Shown here: positions 33,977 through 43,856 of the stretch, one piece after another
Layout of the letters: each line of letters starts with the position of its first letter
How positions within the stretch are numbered: position 1 is the stretch's first letter
Assembly: GCF_028023675.1 (NCBI RefSeq)
Contig: NZ_JAQIOZ010000002.1
Location: 1-64,000, forward strand
Source of the DNA: Primorskyibacter aestuariivivens
GTDB lineage: Bacteria; Pseudomonadota; Alphaproteobacteria; Rhodobacterales; Rhodobacteraceae
Direction of reading: 5' to 3'
Length of the DNA: 64,000 bases
Program-made: the position numbers and the translations under genes
Notes under the pieces: generated by a model
The model's database searches: none
What the model was told of the DNA's origin: nothing
What the model saw: only the letters and a program-made list of their open reading frames with translations

Positions 33977-35104
33977 TCATTCGAAATTGATGTTTTCGGC
34001 AGCCTGCGGCTCCGGCAGATCCTCGGGCCAGCCCGGCGCTTGCAGCTCCCCCCCCAACGGCGCAGGCTTTGGTACGGTTGGTAACGAGGCCCCTGCCCTG
34101 TTGTCGGCCAACGGGTTGGGCATGTTGGCAAGCGACCGATCACCCGGCGCATCAGACTGCACCTGCGGAGCTTCGATCATCTGTTGAGCGCCGCTGTCGG
34201 TCTGCTCCCCATCGCCCAGCCGAATCGCCCATTTGCCGTCCAGCTTGCCCAGCCGCGCAGTCCCGTGGCACCCGCCATCCGCGGTGCGCAGCTCTGCCCG
34301 CGCGAATAAAAGCTCCTCAACAGGCAGGCAGTCACCGGGTTTGAGCGCCGTAGCCTGCGCCAGCGTTATCGAAAGACGCCCGGCCACCACCTGCAATTCG
34401 GCCGGGATGGTTCCCATCGCCTCGCGGAGCTTGTCCGAGTCAACCTCTGGTCTGCCCTGCTCAGATGATGGTTTGGGCGGTGCCTTGGGCATCAGAAGGC
34501 GAAACCCCCCGCTACGCATCCCCACCCCGACATCAAGCTCAAACCCGAGGCAATGCAGATCGGGTGCATCCAACGTCAGCGAAAGCGCGCGCAGATTCTC
34601 CGCCATCGCGCCAAAGCGATAGCCGATCATCCAGTCATGGGCGGGGTCCGCCGCAGACCCGGCCTCATCGTCGCCCCCGCACAGCGTGACATCCGCCCGT
34701 TCCAGCGCCCCGTCCAGCCAGGGCGCGATCAGCGCGGCATCGGTGGGTGTCGGCTCCCGTTCGGGCGGTTCCTTGGGAGAGATCGTGCCGATGGTCTGCA
34801 CCTCGACCATCGCGGCCACGATCTTGCGGTCGATCGCCGCCGCGCCACGTGCGCCATCCGGGCCGTCCAGCAACAAGAGCATCATGTCATCCGACATATG
34901 GTCGCCCAGATCCTCCAGCCCGATCACCGCCTGGTCGATCCCGCGCACATCAAGCGGAAGCTCCCACAGCGCTCCGGCGGTCCGGGCCAGCGCAAGACGC
35001 AAAGCGCGTGCCGGGGTCATCTCCCGCGACTCGCGCTCCTTGCGCGCCGTGCTGGCTTTCTGCCGCAGCAGGTTTTGGGCTTGTGTTGCCGCCATCCCGT
35101 CCAA
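33977..35104 (-). CDS. FliM/FliN-family flagellar motor switch-like protein
   Basis: This 375-residue soluble protein has a C-terminal SpoA (FliN/FliM C-ring) domain at ~235-300 (IPAELQVVAGRLSITLAQATAL, then DCLPVE). The N-terminal part (~1-220) matches the divergent Rhodobacterales FliM-like proteins and lacks a clear CheC-like motif I can point to. It would sit in the flagellar C-ring. No other flagellar gene is nearby. Start 35104 or the ATG three codons later. It is divergent from nothing close and convergent with the sulfurtransferase gene. Confidence 0.8.
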   Translation of the reverse strand: MDGMAATQAQNLLRQKASTARKERESREMTPARALRLALARTAGALWELPLDVRGIDQAVIGLEDLGDHMSDDMMLLLLDGPDGARGAAAIDRKIVAAMVEVQTIGTISPKEPPEREPTPTDAALIAPWLDGALERADVTLCGGDDEAGSAADPAHDWMIGYRFGAMAENLRALSLTLDAPDLHCLGFELDVGVGMRSGGFRLLMPKAPPKPSSEQGRPEVDSDKLREAMGTIPAELQVVAGRLSITLAQATALKPGDCLPVEELLFARAELRTADGGCHGTARLGKLDGKWAIRLGDGEQTDSGAQQMIEAPQVQSDAPGDRSLANMPNPLADNRAGASLPTVPKPAPLGGELQAPGWPEDLPEPQAAENINFE

Positions 35105-35146
35105 TGGCCCTCAGGTCCACGTAATTCCGTTACATGATCTATGGCG

Positions 35147-37876
35147 TCAATTGGTTACCAACGGCTTACTCTCGGCAAGATGTTCTGGTGCAACCATTGG
35201 AAGCGTCACGCGGAAATGCGCGCCGCGCGTGTCCGGGAGAAACCCGATGGACCCGCCCAGCCGCTCCATGATCTGCCGACAGATCGACAGCCCCAACCCG
35301 GCGCCGCCGGCGCGCTGGGGGCTCACCCGCGCGAATTTTTCAAAGATGAGGTCCTGCGCATCGCTTGGGATGCCGCTGCCATTATCGATGAAATCAACCT
35401 GTACGCCCAGATCGTTGTGCTCCACCAACACGGTCAGCTCCGGCTGCTCCGCATCGCAATATTTGCGCGCATTGGCGATCAGGTTGATAAAGACCTGCCC
35501 AAGGCGGTCGAAATCCGTGTGCAGCGTGATGCTCTCCTGTTCCGGATCGCGCAGGATGGTGATGGCCGGGCTCTCGTCCCCGGTCGCCGCGGCAGAGGCC
35601 GCCTTGTCCAGTGCCTCGCGCAGCGTGCCGTCGCGCAGGTTGAGATTCACCTGACCGTTTTCCAGAACGCTGAGATCCAGAAGATCATCCAACAGCCGCG
35701 TCAACCGTACAGATTCGTCATGGATGATCGACGAATATTTCTGCTTTTCCTCGCGTGAGACATCGGCTGTGTCGCGCAGGATTTCGGAAAACGCCCGGAT
35801 AGACGTCATTGGCGTGCGCAGCTCGTGGCTGATCTGGGACAGGAACGCGTCCTTCTGCACCGACAGGCTGGTCAGCTTTTCATTCGCCGCCCGCAACTGT
35901 TCGGCGGTGCGCGACAATTCCAGCGACTGCGCCTTGAGCCGGTCGGAATATTCGATCATCTGGGCGGTTTCATCGGCCACGGCCAACAGCTCGCGCACCG
36001 AGACCGAGGCACCGCCGACGATCTGTGCCACCATCGCATGGGCCGTGGCGGCGCCCACCGAGCCGGACAATTCCCGTTCAAGCCGCTGAAGAAAATCCGG
36101 CGTCGGATCGGGCAATTTCCCGGGTCGCGCATTGCCCCCGGCCTGGCGCGCGGCTTCACGCCGGAAAAATTGAAGCGCCTCTGACGCGCCCAGAATACGC
36201 TGCGCCATGACCATCAGGTCTTCGGTCTGCGCGGTGCCCGCCGACCAGCTGCGCGCGCTGCCGGTCTGTTGCAGCGCGTTGACAAACTGCGCGCCCTGCA
36301 ACCGCTCCAGCGGTGACGGGAAGCTGGCCAGCGACACGGTGACAAAGGTGATCGCGTTCAGCAGCAGGCTCCAGAACACCGCGTGGATCAGCGGATCGAT
36401 CCCCTCGATGCCGAACAACGCCTGAGGCCGCAGCCATGCAAAGCCCAGCAAGCCGTTCTCCAGCACCGTGCGGGGCATGAACGCGCCCTCACCGAAGCTG
36501 GGCAGGAACAGCGTATAGCCCCAAAGCCCGAACCCCACGGTCAAACCGGCCAACGCCCCCACCCGCGTGGCCCCGCGCCAGAACAGCCCACCCATCAGAA
36601 CCGGCAGAACCTGCGCCATGCCCGCAAAGGCAATCAGCCCAATGGCGGCAAGCGCCGTGCCACCGCCCGACATGCGGTAGTAGAGATAGCCCAGAAACAC
36701 GACCCCCGCGATGGACACGCGCCGCGCCACCAGAACCACATGGCGCACATCGCCGGAAAAGCTGGCCCGCCCGACATTGGCGCGCAGCCAGAGCGGCATG
36801 ACGATATGGTTCGAGACCATCGTCGAAAGCGCCAGCGCCGCGACAATCACCATGGAGGTGGCCGAGGAAAAACCACCGATAAAGGAAAAGATCGCCAGCG
36901 CGTTCTGCCCTTCGGATAGCGGCAGAGTCAGAACGAAAAGATCCGGATTGGACGAAGCCGGAAGCCGCTCAAGCCCCATCACCGCGATGGGTACCACAAA
37001 TAGACTCATCAGCAGGAGATAACCGGGAAAGGCCCAGGAGGCGGTGCGTAGATGCTGTTCGTCGGAGTTCTCGACCACCATCACCTGAAACATGCGCGGC
37101 AGGCACAGGAAGGCCGCCGCCGACAGGAATGTCAGCGTCGCCCAACGCCCGCCATCCACCTGCCATTTGCCGATCTCAGAGGCGTCGATGCGCGCCAGCG
37201 TGTCGCCCACCCCGCCAGACAGCCCCCAAACCACAAAGATCCCAACCGCCAGCAGTGCCATGAGCTTGACCACCGCCTCCACGGCAATGGCCATAACCAC
37301 CCCGTGGTGGCGTTCGTTCGCGTCGAGATTGCGGGTGCCGAACAAGACCGTGAAGAGCGCGAGCCCCATCGCCACCCATAGCGCAGTGCTCTCGGACACA
37401 TTGGCCGCCTCACCCTGTTGGTTCAGGGAGTCGGCAAAGGCTTCGAAAGAAAGAGTAACCGACTGCAATTGCAGCGCGATATAAGGCGTCGTGCCAACCA
37501 CGGCGAGGATCGTGACCCCAACGGCCAGAAGGTTGGATTTGCCGAACCGCGAGGACACCAGGTCCGCAATCGAGGTGATCCGTTGCGTTCGTCCCACCCG
37601 CACCAGCTTGCGCAAAAGCCACCACCAGCCGATCATGACCAGCGTTGGCCCCAGATAGATCGTCACATATTCAAACCCGGACCGGGCCGCATACCCCACC
37701 GCGCCGTAGAACGTCCAGGCGGTGCAATAGATCGACAGCGACAGCGTGTAGACCACGGATGACCGCAACCACTTGCCACGCCCGCGCATGGCGGCACGTT
37801 CGGCGACAAAAGCCACAAAGAACAGGAAAAGCGCATACGCGGTGCAGACGAAAATCAGCACATTGAGCGTCTGCAT
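35147..37876 (-). CDS. SSF-domain sensor histidine kinase
   Basis: This 909-residue kinase has an N-terminal sodium:solute symporter (SSS/PutP-like) domain of about 13 transmembrane helices (~1-500), a linker with a coiled coil (~610-670) and a HisKA domain with H684 in SQISHELRTPMTS. The HATPase follows: NLIANARKY, DNGSGIP and AGGAGLGLSICRQ. There is no receiver domain. It is the last gene of a three-gene operon with a response regulator, with TGATG overlap to the gene before it. SSF-kinases of the CbrA type sense nutrient status or transport a substrate; the ligand here is unknown. Confidence 0.93.
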   Translation of the reverse strand: MQTLNVLIFVCTAYALFLFFVAFVAERAAMRGRGKWLRSSVVYTLSLSIYCTAWTFYGAVGYAARSGFEYVTIYLGPTLVMIGWWWLLRKLVRVGRTQRITSIADLVSSRFGKSNLLAVGVTILAVVGTTPYIALQLQSVTLSFEAFADSLNQQGEAANVSESTALWVAMGLALFTVLFGTRNLDANERHHGVVMAIAVEAVVKLMALLAVGIFVVWGLSGGVGDTLARIDASEIGKWQVDGGRWATLTFLSAAAFLCLPRMFQVMVVENSDEQHLRTASWAFPGYLLLMSLFVVPIAVMGLERLPASSNPDLFVLTLPLSEGQNALAIFSFIGGFSSATSMVIVAALALSTMVSNHIVMPLWLRANVGRASFSGDVRHVVLVARRVSIAGVVFLGYLYYRMSGGGTALAAIGLIAFAGMAQVLPVLMGGLFWRGATRVGALAGLTVGFGLWGYTLFLPSFGEGAFMPRTVLENGLLGFAWLRPQALFGIEGIDPLIHAVFWSLLLNAITFVTVSLASFPSPLERLQGAQFVNALQQTGSARSWSAGTAQTEDLMVMAQRILGASEALQFFRREAARQAGGNARPGKLPDPTPDFLQRLERELSGSVGAATAHAMVAQIVGGASVSVRELLAVADETAQMIEYSDRLKAQSLELSRTAEQLRAANEKLTSLSVQKDAFLSQISHELRTPMTSIRAFSEILRDTADVSREEKQKYSSIIHDESVRLTRLLDDLLDLSVLENGQVNLNLRDGTLREALDKAASAAATGDESPAITILRDPEQESITLHTDFDRLGQVFINLIANARKYCDAEQPELTVLVEHNDLGVQVDFIDNGSGIPSDAQDLIFEKFARVSPQRAGGAGLGLSICRQIMERLGGSIGFLPDTRGAHFRVTLPMVAPEHLAESKPLVTN

Positions 37877-38166
37877 CAGTCGTTCCTGCCCCGTGGCGGT
37901 TCGGGCGCGCCGCCATCCTCAAGCGCAGGTTCTTCCTTGATGAGGAATGATAGCACGAGGGCACCCGCTACCAGCGCGATCCAGACCGCAAAGATATATT
38001 CAATCGCCACCGACATTGCGATGCCGTCTTCGGGGCCGCGCGGCCAGAACAGCGGCAACAGGAACAGCACCAGCCCGATAACAGGCAGGAACCGCGCCGC
38101 GTCCTGCATCCGCCGCTTACGATAGGTCTGTCTCTCGACAAACATCTTGCGGGGACTGCCGTTCAT
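37876..38166 (-). CDS. small membrane protein in the SSF-kinase operon
   Basis: This 96-residue protein has two transmembrane helices (~26-43 and ~55-78), a basic N-terminus and an acidic-Pro tail. I do not recognise a family. Its start overlaps the response-regulator stop (ATGA) and its stop overlaps the kinase start (TGATG), so it is translationally locked between the two signalling partners. The size and position recall DUF4212-type small partners of SSS transporters, but sequence similarity is not clear. Confidence 0.72.
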   Translation of the reverse strand: MNGSPRKMFVERQTYRKRRMQDAARFLPVIGLVLFLLPLFWPRGPEDGIAMSVAIEYIFAVWIALVAGALVLSFLIKEEPALEDGGAPEPPRGRND

Positions 38167-38531
38167 ACAGGGGCCAATTCCCGGACTGCCTCCAGGATGT
38201 CCGAGTTTGAGAATGGTTTGGTCATGAACCGGCTGGCTCCTGCCTCGGCCGCCATCTCCCGGTCCTTGGCCTGACCGCGCGCGGTCAGCATGAGCACCGG
38301 CAATTCCGTCCATTCCGGTTGTTCGCGCAGATCGCGCAGGATTTCATAACCGCTGCGCCCCGGTAACATCACATCCAGGATCAGCAGATCGGGCTTGCGA
38401 TGTGCGATAACCTCCAGCGCATCATGTCCCTTGGAATGCGCGAAGACCTCCCAACCGTCGCGCGACAGGAAGAACCGGATCGCCTCGGTGATGTTCGGTT
38501 CATCCTCAATGACGAGGACACGTTTCCCCAT
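38163..38531 (-). CDS. single-domain response regulator
   Basis: This 122-residue receiver-only protein (CheY-like) has D53 as phospho-acceptor in LLILDVMLP, D10-E11 metal ligands, T83 and K105. There is no output domain. It is first in the operon, after a GGAGG site, and overlaps the small membrane gene. It probably receives phosphate from the SSF kinase and passes a signal by protein contact. Confidence 0.94.
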   Translation of the reverse strand: MGKRVLVIEDEPNITEAIRFFLSRDGWEVFAHSKGHDALEVIAHRKPDLLILDVMLPGRSGYEILRDLREQPEWTELPVLMLTARGQAKDREMAAEAGASRFMTKPFSNSDILEAVRELAPV

Positions 38532-38610
38532 ACGGTTTCCTCCGCTCCCGCGCATCTGGCGCGGGTCCGACAGTTATCCGCAGTTTGGCGGGGGATGTCA
38601 AAACGCTTTG

Positions 38611-39924
38611 CTACATTTTATCGGTCAAAACCGAAGGTTCACGCCGGGCGTCACAACTGGCCCGCGCGCAGATCCGGCAGGTCACGCCAACCGGCACCGG
38701 CGGATGCACATCCAGCGTATCGCCATCCCCGCGGTCCAGGGGGCGCACCAGCATGGTGGCCTCGATCCGCACGATCCCGCCGAACCGCATGGGCCCTGCG
38801 GCTTCGGCAATGGCATAGGCTTCGAACCGGCGCGCTTCGCGGGCCGAGGATTCGATGATCCGGTAGAGCGGCTGGGACGGCCGTGACAGGGCCCCATAGA
38901 GCGGCCACAGCGCACAGCCCGCCCCGAACCGTGGCAGTGGAAACTCGTCCAGTGGCTTGCGAAACACCGGCGTGCCCGAGGCATCACATTTCACCAGCCC
39001 CAGCGGCCCAAGCCCCGCCGAGGCGGGCAATGTGGCCAGCCGGTGAAGAATGACGCTGACCGGTGCTTCGAAGTTCCGCGCCACGACCGTCGGGTCGCAT
39101 CCGACGCGACCCACGATCTCCATCAAGGGGTCCAGCGGGACAAGCGCCGCATCATGCGCGTAGCGCCGCAAATAGCGCCGCATGATATCGCGCGATGCGG
39201 TCAGGGTCAGTTCCGGTGCCGCATCCACAAGCTCATCGACTGTGGCCTCGCCCGTTTCCAGCGGCAGAAAATGATAGGCGTTGGCAGCCAGAAAGCGTTC
39301 CACCTCTTCCTCGGGGGACGCAATGGCCCGGGCCGCGTCCGAGGCGTCCAGATGGCGCACCAGCGCCGTGCTGGTTTCCGCCAGACGCCGCGCGTCTTCG
39401 TTGATGTTGCGATGGAACCGCGTCTGCCATTCCGGCTCGATCTCGTCACCTTCGGCCAGAATACCAGCAGTGGACCGGATCGAGGTCACGGTGGAAATCA
39501 TGTCATGCAGGGACGCCGCCAGATGCGGATCATGGGTCAGCCGGTCGGTCAGCGCCTCGACGGTGCGCTCCAGCGTGTCGATGCGCGCGCGGCTATCCGC
39601 CAAAAGCGCGGCCCAGCCCGGAAACCGCCCGGCGAATTCGTCCAGCCTGTCCAGTTCGGCCCTGGCCTCCGGGCGTGCGGCGGCAGCTTCGCGCAGCGTG
39701 GTGATCAGCCCCACCTCAGCCCCTTCGACCAGCACCGAGGGCTCCACCTCCAGCACGCGCGAGATGGCCAGCAGCAATTTTCCGCCGATTCTCCGGCGGT
39801 TATGCTCGATTAAGTTGAGATAGGACGCAGAGATTCCCGCGAGCTCCGCCAACTCAGCCTGCTTGAGGCCGACCGCATGCCGTCTTTCGCGAATTCTTGT
39901 CCCGGTCAATGTGTCGCGGCCCAT
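38611..39924 (-). CDS. ScfR-type short-chain acyl-CoA regulator (XRE family)
   Basis: This 437-residue regulator has an N-terminal Cro/C1 helix-turn-helix (~11-65, LKQAELAELAGISASYLNLIEHNRR), an IrrE-like middle region and a Cys-rich end (VTCRICARASCDARREPS). It is related to RamB/PrpR-type regulators that sense short-chain acyl-CoA. It is divergent from the ABC-transporter operon, 220 nt apart, and the gap holds three TTTCTTTA repeats and a small palindrome. It probably controls the transporter and perhaps itself. Confidence 0.88.
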   Translation of the reverse strand: MGRDTLTGTRIRERRHAVGLKQAELAELAGISASYLNLIEHNRRRIGGKLLLAISRVLEVEPSVLVEGAEVGLITTLREAAAARPEARAELDRLDEFAGRFPGWAALLADSRARIDTLERTVEALTDRLTHDPHLAASLHDMISTVTSIRSTAGILAEGDEIEPEWQTRFHRNINEDARRLAETSTALVRHLDASDAARAIASPEEEVERFLAANAYHFLPLETGEATVDELVDAAPELTLTASRDIMRRYLRRYAHDAALVPLDPLMEIVGRVGCDPTVVARNFEAPVSVILHRLATLPASAGLGPLGLVKCDASGTPVFRKPLDEFPLPRFGAGCALWPLYGALSRPSQPLYRIIESSAREARRFEAYAIAEAAGPMRFGGIVRIEATMLVRPLDRGDGDTLDVHPPVPVGVTCRICARASCDARREPSVLTDKM

Positions 39925-39970
39925 CGTCTTTTCTCCGCTTTTTTCAAGCCCATTCTGCGCTGCAGAATAA

Positions 39971-40053
39971 TTTCTTTACAAATGCTACGATCGCACAGTC
40001 CATTTCTTTACAAGAAAAATGTTTCTTTAAAAGCCTTTGTTGCGAAATTTTCG
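39971..40053. promoter_or_regulatory. TTTCTTTA direct repeats and palindrome upstream of the ABC operon
   Basis: TTTCTTTACAA occurs at 39971-39981 and 40003-40013, and TTTCTTTAAAA at 40022-40032. A CGAAATTTTCG palindrome lies at 40043-40053. All are in the AT-rich gap between the ScfR-type regulator and the divergent solute-binding gene, where the operators would be expected. The real binding motif of this regulator is not known to me. Confidence 0.45.
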
Positions 40054-40144
40054 GCACCGGCGCGATAATGACACTGCACATTTGTGCCCGTGTTTCGCAC
40101 GTTGAGGAGCGTGCCAGACACATCTCACAAAACGGGAGGATTAT

Positions 40145-41491
40145 ATGTCCAAATCGAATCTGACGCGCCGTGGCGTTCTGAAAACCGGTGCCCTTGGCGG
40201 CGCTGGCCTGGCAGTACCCACCATCTTCACCGCGTCCTCCGTGGCCGCGCACACCAACGAGCCCACCGGCTCCACCGTGACGCTGGGCTTCAACGTTCCG
40301 CAAACCGGCCCCTACGCGGACGAGGGCGCAGACGAGCTGCGCGCCTATGAGCTGGCTGTCGAGCACCTGAACGGTGGCGGCGACGGCGGCATGATGAGCA
40401 CCTTCTCGTCGAAGGCGCTGCAGGGCAACGGTATCCTCGGCAAGAAAGTCGAGTATGTGACTGGTGACACGCAGACCAAGTCCGACGCCGCCCGCGCATC
40501 GGCCAAGTCGATGATCGAAAAAGACGGCGCGGTGATGATCACCGGCGGCTCGTCCTCTGGCGTGGCCGTGGCCGTGCAGGCGCTCTGCCAGGAAGCCGGC
40601 ATTATCTTCATGGCGGGTCTGACCCACTCCAACGACACCACCGGTAAGGACAAGCGCGCCAACGGTTTCCGCCACTTCTTCAACTCCTACATGTCCGGTG
40701 CGGCGCTCGCGCCCGTTCTGGAGAAAATGTATGGCAGCGACCGTAAGGCCTATCACCTGACCGCTGACTACAACTGGGGCTACACCACGGAAGAAGCGGT
40801 GAAATCCTCGACCGAGGCACTGGGCTGGGAAACCGTGAACACGGTGAAAACCCCGCTGACCCAGACCGACTTCTCGTCCTATATTGCACCGGTTCTGCAG
40901 TCCGGCGCCGACGTTCTGGTTCTGAACCACTATGGCGGCAACATGGTGAACTCGCTGACCAACGCGGTTCAGTTCGGTCTGCGCGAAAAGCAGGTGAACG
41001 GAAAGAACTTCGAAATCGTCGTTCCGCTCTACTCGCGCCTGATGGCCAAGGGTGCCGGTGCCAACGTGAAGGGCATCTTCGGCTCCACCAACTGGCACTG
41101 GTCGCTGCAGGACGCAGGCTCCAAGGCCTTTGTGAACTCCTTCGGCACCAAATACGGCTTCCCGCCGTCGCAGGCCGCACATACCTGCTATGTGCAGACC
41201 CTGCTCTATGCTGACGCGGTTGAGCGCGCGGGTTCCTTCGCACCCTGTGCGGTTGCCGAAGCGCTCGAAGGTTTCGAATTCGACGGTCTGGGCAACGGCA
41301 AAACGCTGTACCGTGCCGAAGACCACCAGTGCTTCAAGGACGTGCTGGTCGTGAAAGGGAAAGAGAACCCGACCTCCGAGTTCGACCTTCTCGAAATCGT
41401 CGAAGTCACACCGGCCGCTCAGGTCACCTACGCGCCCGACCACCCGCAATTCTCGGGCGGCGCGCTGGGCACCTGCAACAACGGCGCCTGA
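40145..41491 (+). CDS. ABC transporter periplasmic solute-binding protein
   Basis: This 448-residue type-I binding protein has a twin-arginine-like leader (TRRGVLKTGALGGAGLAVP, residues ~7-25; export by Tat is plausible) and a Leu/Ile/Val-BP fold (TVTLGFNVPQTGPYADEGADE; GGSSSGVAVAVQAL; YNWGYTTEEAV). Its sequence type fits amide, amino-acid or carboxylate uptake; the ligand cannot be told. It is the first gene of an SBP-permease-permease-ATPase-ATPase operon. A hairpin follows the stop and may stabilise or attenuate the message. Confidence 0.92.
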   Translation: MSKSNLTRRGVLKTGALGGAGLAVPTIFTASSVAAHTNEPTGSTVTLGFNVPQTGPYADEGADELRAYELAVEHLNGGGDGGMMSTFSSKALQGNGILGKKVEYVTGDTQTKSDAARASAKSMIEKDGAVMITGGSSSGVAVAVQALCQEAGIIFMAGLTHSNDTTGKDKRANGFRHFFNSYMSGAALAPVLEKMYGSDRKAYHLTADYNWGYTTEEAVKSSTEALGWETVNTVKTPLTQTDFSSYIAPVLQSGADVLVLNHYGGNMVNSLTNAVQFGLREKQVNGKNFEIVVPLYSRLMAKGAGANVKGIFGSTNWHWSLQDAGSKAFVNSFGTKYGFPPSQAAHTCYVQTLLYADAVERAGSFAPCAVAEALEGFEFDGLGNGKTLYRAEDHQCFKDVLVVKGKENPTSEFDLLEIVEVTPAAQVTYAPDHPQFSGGALGTCNNGA

Positions 41492-41508
41492 TCATCCGAT
41501 CAAGCCAG

Positions 41509-41535
41509 GGGTGGGCAGCTTTTGCCCACCCTCCC
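41509..41535 (+). terminator. stem-loop between binding-protein and permease genes
   Basis: Stem GGGTGGGCA (41509-41517) with TGCCCACCC (41523-41531), loop GCTTT, followed by TCCCCCTTTT. It is likely a 3' stabilising or partial-termination hairpin giving more binding protein than permease, the usual design of such operons. Confidence 0.7.
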
Positions 41536-41602
41536 CCTTTTGCCACGGCAGTTCCCCGTCCGTGGCTTCTCCACCATCTAGATTCCGCAAAGGGTGGGAC
41601 CC

Positions 41603-42634
41603 ATGGACGCAATCATTCTTCAAATTCTAAACGGCCTGGACAAGGGCTCGGCCTATGCGCTTATCGCGCTCGGCCTGACGCTCATCTTCGGCACGCTGGG
41701 CGTTGTGAACTTCGCCCACGGCGCGCTTTTCATGATCGGTGCCTTCTGCGCCGTGACGCTCTCGCGCCTGTTCAATCTGAGCCACAAGGTCGCCGTGCCC
41801 GGCGAGACCGACTTCCTCGGCAATCCCCTGATGCGGGATCAGCCCTATCTCTACGATATCTTCGGCGAGGCCACCGGTGCCGCGCTCATTGACTGGGCCG
41901 TGCCGCTGGCGATCCTGTTCTCCATTCCGATCATGCTCTTCGTGGGCTGGGCGATGGAGCGCGGTCTGATCAAGCATTTCTACAAGCGTCCGCACGCCGA
42001 CCAGATCCTCGTGACCTTTGGCCTGGCCATCGTCATGCAGGAAATCATCAAGTATTACTACGGCGCAAACCCGATCCCGACGCCGGCTCCGGCGGCCTTT
42101 ACCGGCTCGTTCGACTTTGGCGCGATGCTGGGCCTTGATCCGAACCAGATCATCTATCCGTACTGGCGTCTGGTCTATTTCGCCTTTGCAACAGTGATCA
42201 TCGGTGCGGTCTTTGCCTTCCTGCAATTCACCACCTTCGGGATGGTTGTCCGCGCAGGCATGGCGGATCGTGAAACCGTGGGCCTGCTGGGCATCAATAT
42301 CGACAAGCGTTTCACCATCATGTTCGGCATCGCCGCCGCCGTCGCGGGGCTTGCCGGTGTGATGTACGCGCCGATCAACTCACCCAACTATCACATGGGC
42401 ATGGACTTTCTCGTCCTGAGCTTCGTGGTTGTGGTTGTGGGCGGCATGGGCTCGCTTCCGGGTGCGGTGCTGGCAGGCTTCCTGCTGGGTATCCTCGAAA
42501 GCTTTGCCTCCATGTCGGCCGTGATCGACCTCATCCCCGGTATCAACCAGATCATCATCTATCTGGTCGCCATCATCATTCTGCTGACACGTCCCCGTGG
42601 CCTTATGGGTCGCAAAGGCGTGATGGAGGACTAA
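41603..42634 (+). CDS. livH: ABC transporter permease, LivH type
   Basis: This 343-residue inner-membrane permease has the LivH pattern: [33 protein letters not shown]. Segments ~30-60 and ~185-340 carry the transmembrane helices and the coupling region [11 protein letters not shown]. Preferred start is the ATG at 41603 after AAGGGTGG; an in-frame GTG lies at 41594. It is followed at 4 nt by livM. Confidence 0.93.
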   Translation: MDAIILQILNGLDKGSAYALIALGLTLIFGTLGVVNFAHGALFMIGAFCAVTLSRLFNLSHKVAVPGETDFLGNPLMRDQPYLYDIFGEATGAALIDWAVPLAILFSIPIMLFVGWAMERGLIKHFYKRPHADQILVTFGLAIVMQEIIKYYYGANPIPTPAPAAFTGSFDFGAMLGLDPNQIIYPYWRLVYFAFATVIIGAVFAFLQFTTFGMVVRAGMADRETVGLLGINIDKRFTIMFGIAAAVAGLAGVMYAPINSPNYHMGMDFLVLSFVVVVVGGMGSLPGAVLAGFLLGILESFASMSAVIDLIPGINQIIIYLVAIIILLTRPRGLMGRKGVMED

Positions 42635-42638
42635 GACA

Positions 42639-43844
42639 ATGTTTGGACTGGAAAAGAAAGACGCCAAACTCCTGCTGATCGTTGCGGCGCTCGTGTTCTT
42701 CGCCCCCTTCCTGCTTAACCCGTTCCCGTCTGACAGCGGCATGGCGCAGTTCAACGCGGGCTACCCCGACCTGATGCAGCGTTTCGTGATCTTCGGCATC
42801 TTCGCCATCGGCTTCAACATCCTGTTCGGCCTCACGGGCTACCTCTCCTTTGGTCATGCGGCCTTTCTCGGTGTGGGGTCCTACTCAGCGGTGTGGATGT
42901 TCAAGCTGCTCAGCATGAACGTTGTCCCGGCCATTATCCTTGCGGTGATCGTTTCGGGGCTCTTCGCCATCGTGATCGGCTATGTGTCCCTGCGTCGCTC
43001 GGGTATCTATTTCTCGATCCTGACGCTGGCCTTTGCGCAGATGTCCTTTGCCCTTGCCTATTCGGTGCTGACACCGATCACCGGCGGTGAAACCGGCCTG
43101 CAACTGGCGCTGAACGATCCGCGCATTCTTGGCGCGGCACAGACCGCAGATGGCAACATCCCGGTGCCGGGCATCTTCGGGCTGGAAATGCGCTCAACCG
43201 CTGAACTGGCCGTGGGTCCGTGGGAATTCGTGTTTAACGTGGGCTACTATTTCTCGGGCATCCTGATGCTGGCCTCCTTCTACCTTGCGATCCGCATCTT
43301 CCGCTCGCCCTTTGGCATGATGCTGCGGGCGGTGAAATCGAACCAGCAACGCATGAGCTACACGGGCCTGAATCCCAAGCCCTACACGCTGGCCGCTTTC
43401 GTGATCTCGGGCATGTATGCCGGTCTGGCCGGTGGCCTGATGGCTGCGATGGACCCGCTGGCTGGTGCCGAGCGGATGTTCTGGACCGCATCGGGTGAAG
43501 TTGTCCTGATGACCATCCTGGGTGGTGTCGGCACGCTGATCGGCCCGGTGCTGGGCGCGGGTGCGATCAAATACATGGAAAACATCATTTCCAAGATCAA
43601 CTCGGACATCCTGCACGGCTGGTTTGCCTTCCTGCCTGACGGGCTCGAGGATTTCGTGGTCGCCATCATCTACCCGTTCATCGGCAAGGGCTGGCACCTG
43701 ACGCTGGGCATCATCTTCATGCTGGTGGTGATCTTCCTGCCCGGTGGTCTGGTCGAAGGCGGTCAACGCATCGCCAAGTTGTTCGGCAAGAAGAAAACCA
43801 ACGACGCCAAGGATGGCGCCGAAGCGAAAACCCCTGCGGAATAA
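42639..43844 (+). CDS. livM: ABC transporter permease, LivM type
   Basis: This 401-residue second permease subunit has about nine helices. [25 protein letters not shown] and the coupling motif [20 protein letters not shown] are characteristic. A Lys/Ala tail ends the protein. Three intervals of a few nucleotides link it to livH and livG. Confidence 0.93.
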   Translation: MFGLEKKDAKLLLIVAALVFFAPFLLNPFPSDSGMAQFNAGYPDLMQRFVIFGIFAIGFNILFGLTGYLSFGHAAFLGVGSYSAVWMFKLLSMNVVPAIILAVIVSGLFAIVIGYVSLRRSGIYFSILTLAFAQMSFALAYSVLTPITGGETGLQLALNDPRILGAAQTADGNIPVPGIFGLEMRSTAELAVGPWEFVFNVGYYFSGILMLASFYLAIRIFRSPFGMMLRAVKSNQQRMSYTGLNPKPYTLAAFVISGMYAGLAGGLMAAMDPLAGAERMFWTASGEVVLMTILGGVGTLIGPVLGAGAIKYMENIISKINSDILHGWFAFLPDGLEDFVVAIIYPFIGKGWHLTLGIIFMLVVIFLPGGLVEGGQRIAKLFGKKKTNDAKDGAEAKTPAE

Positions 43845-43856
43845 GGAGACGGAGAG

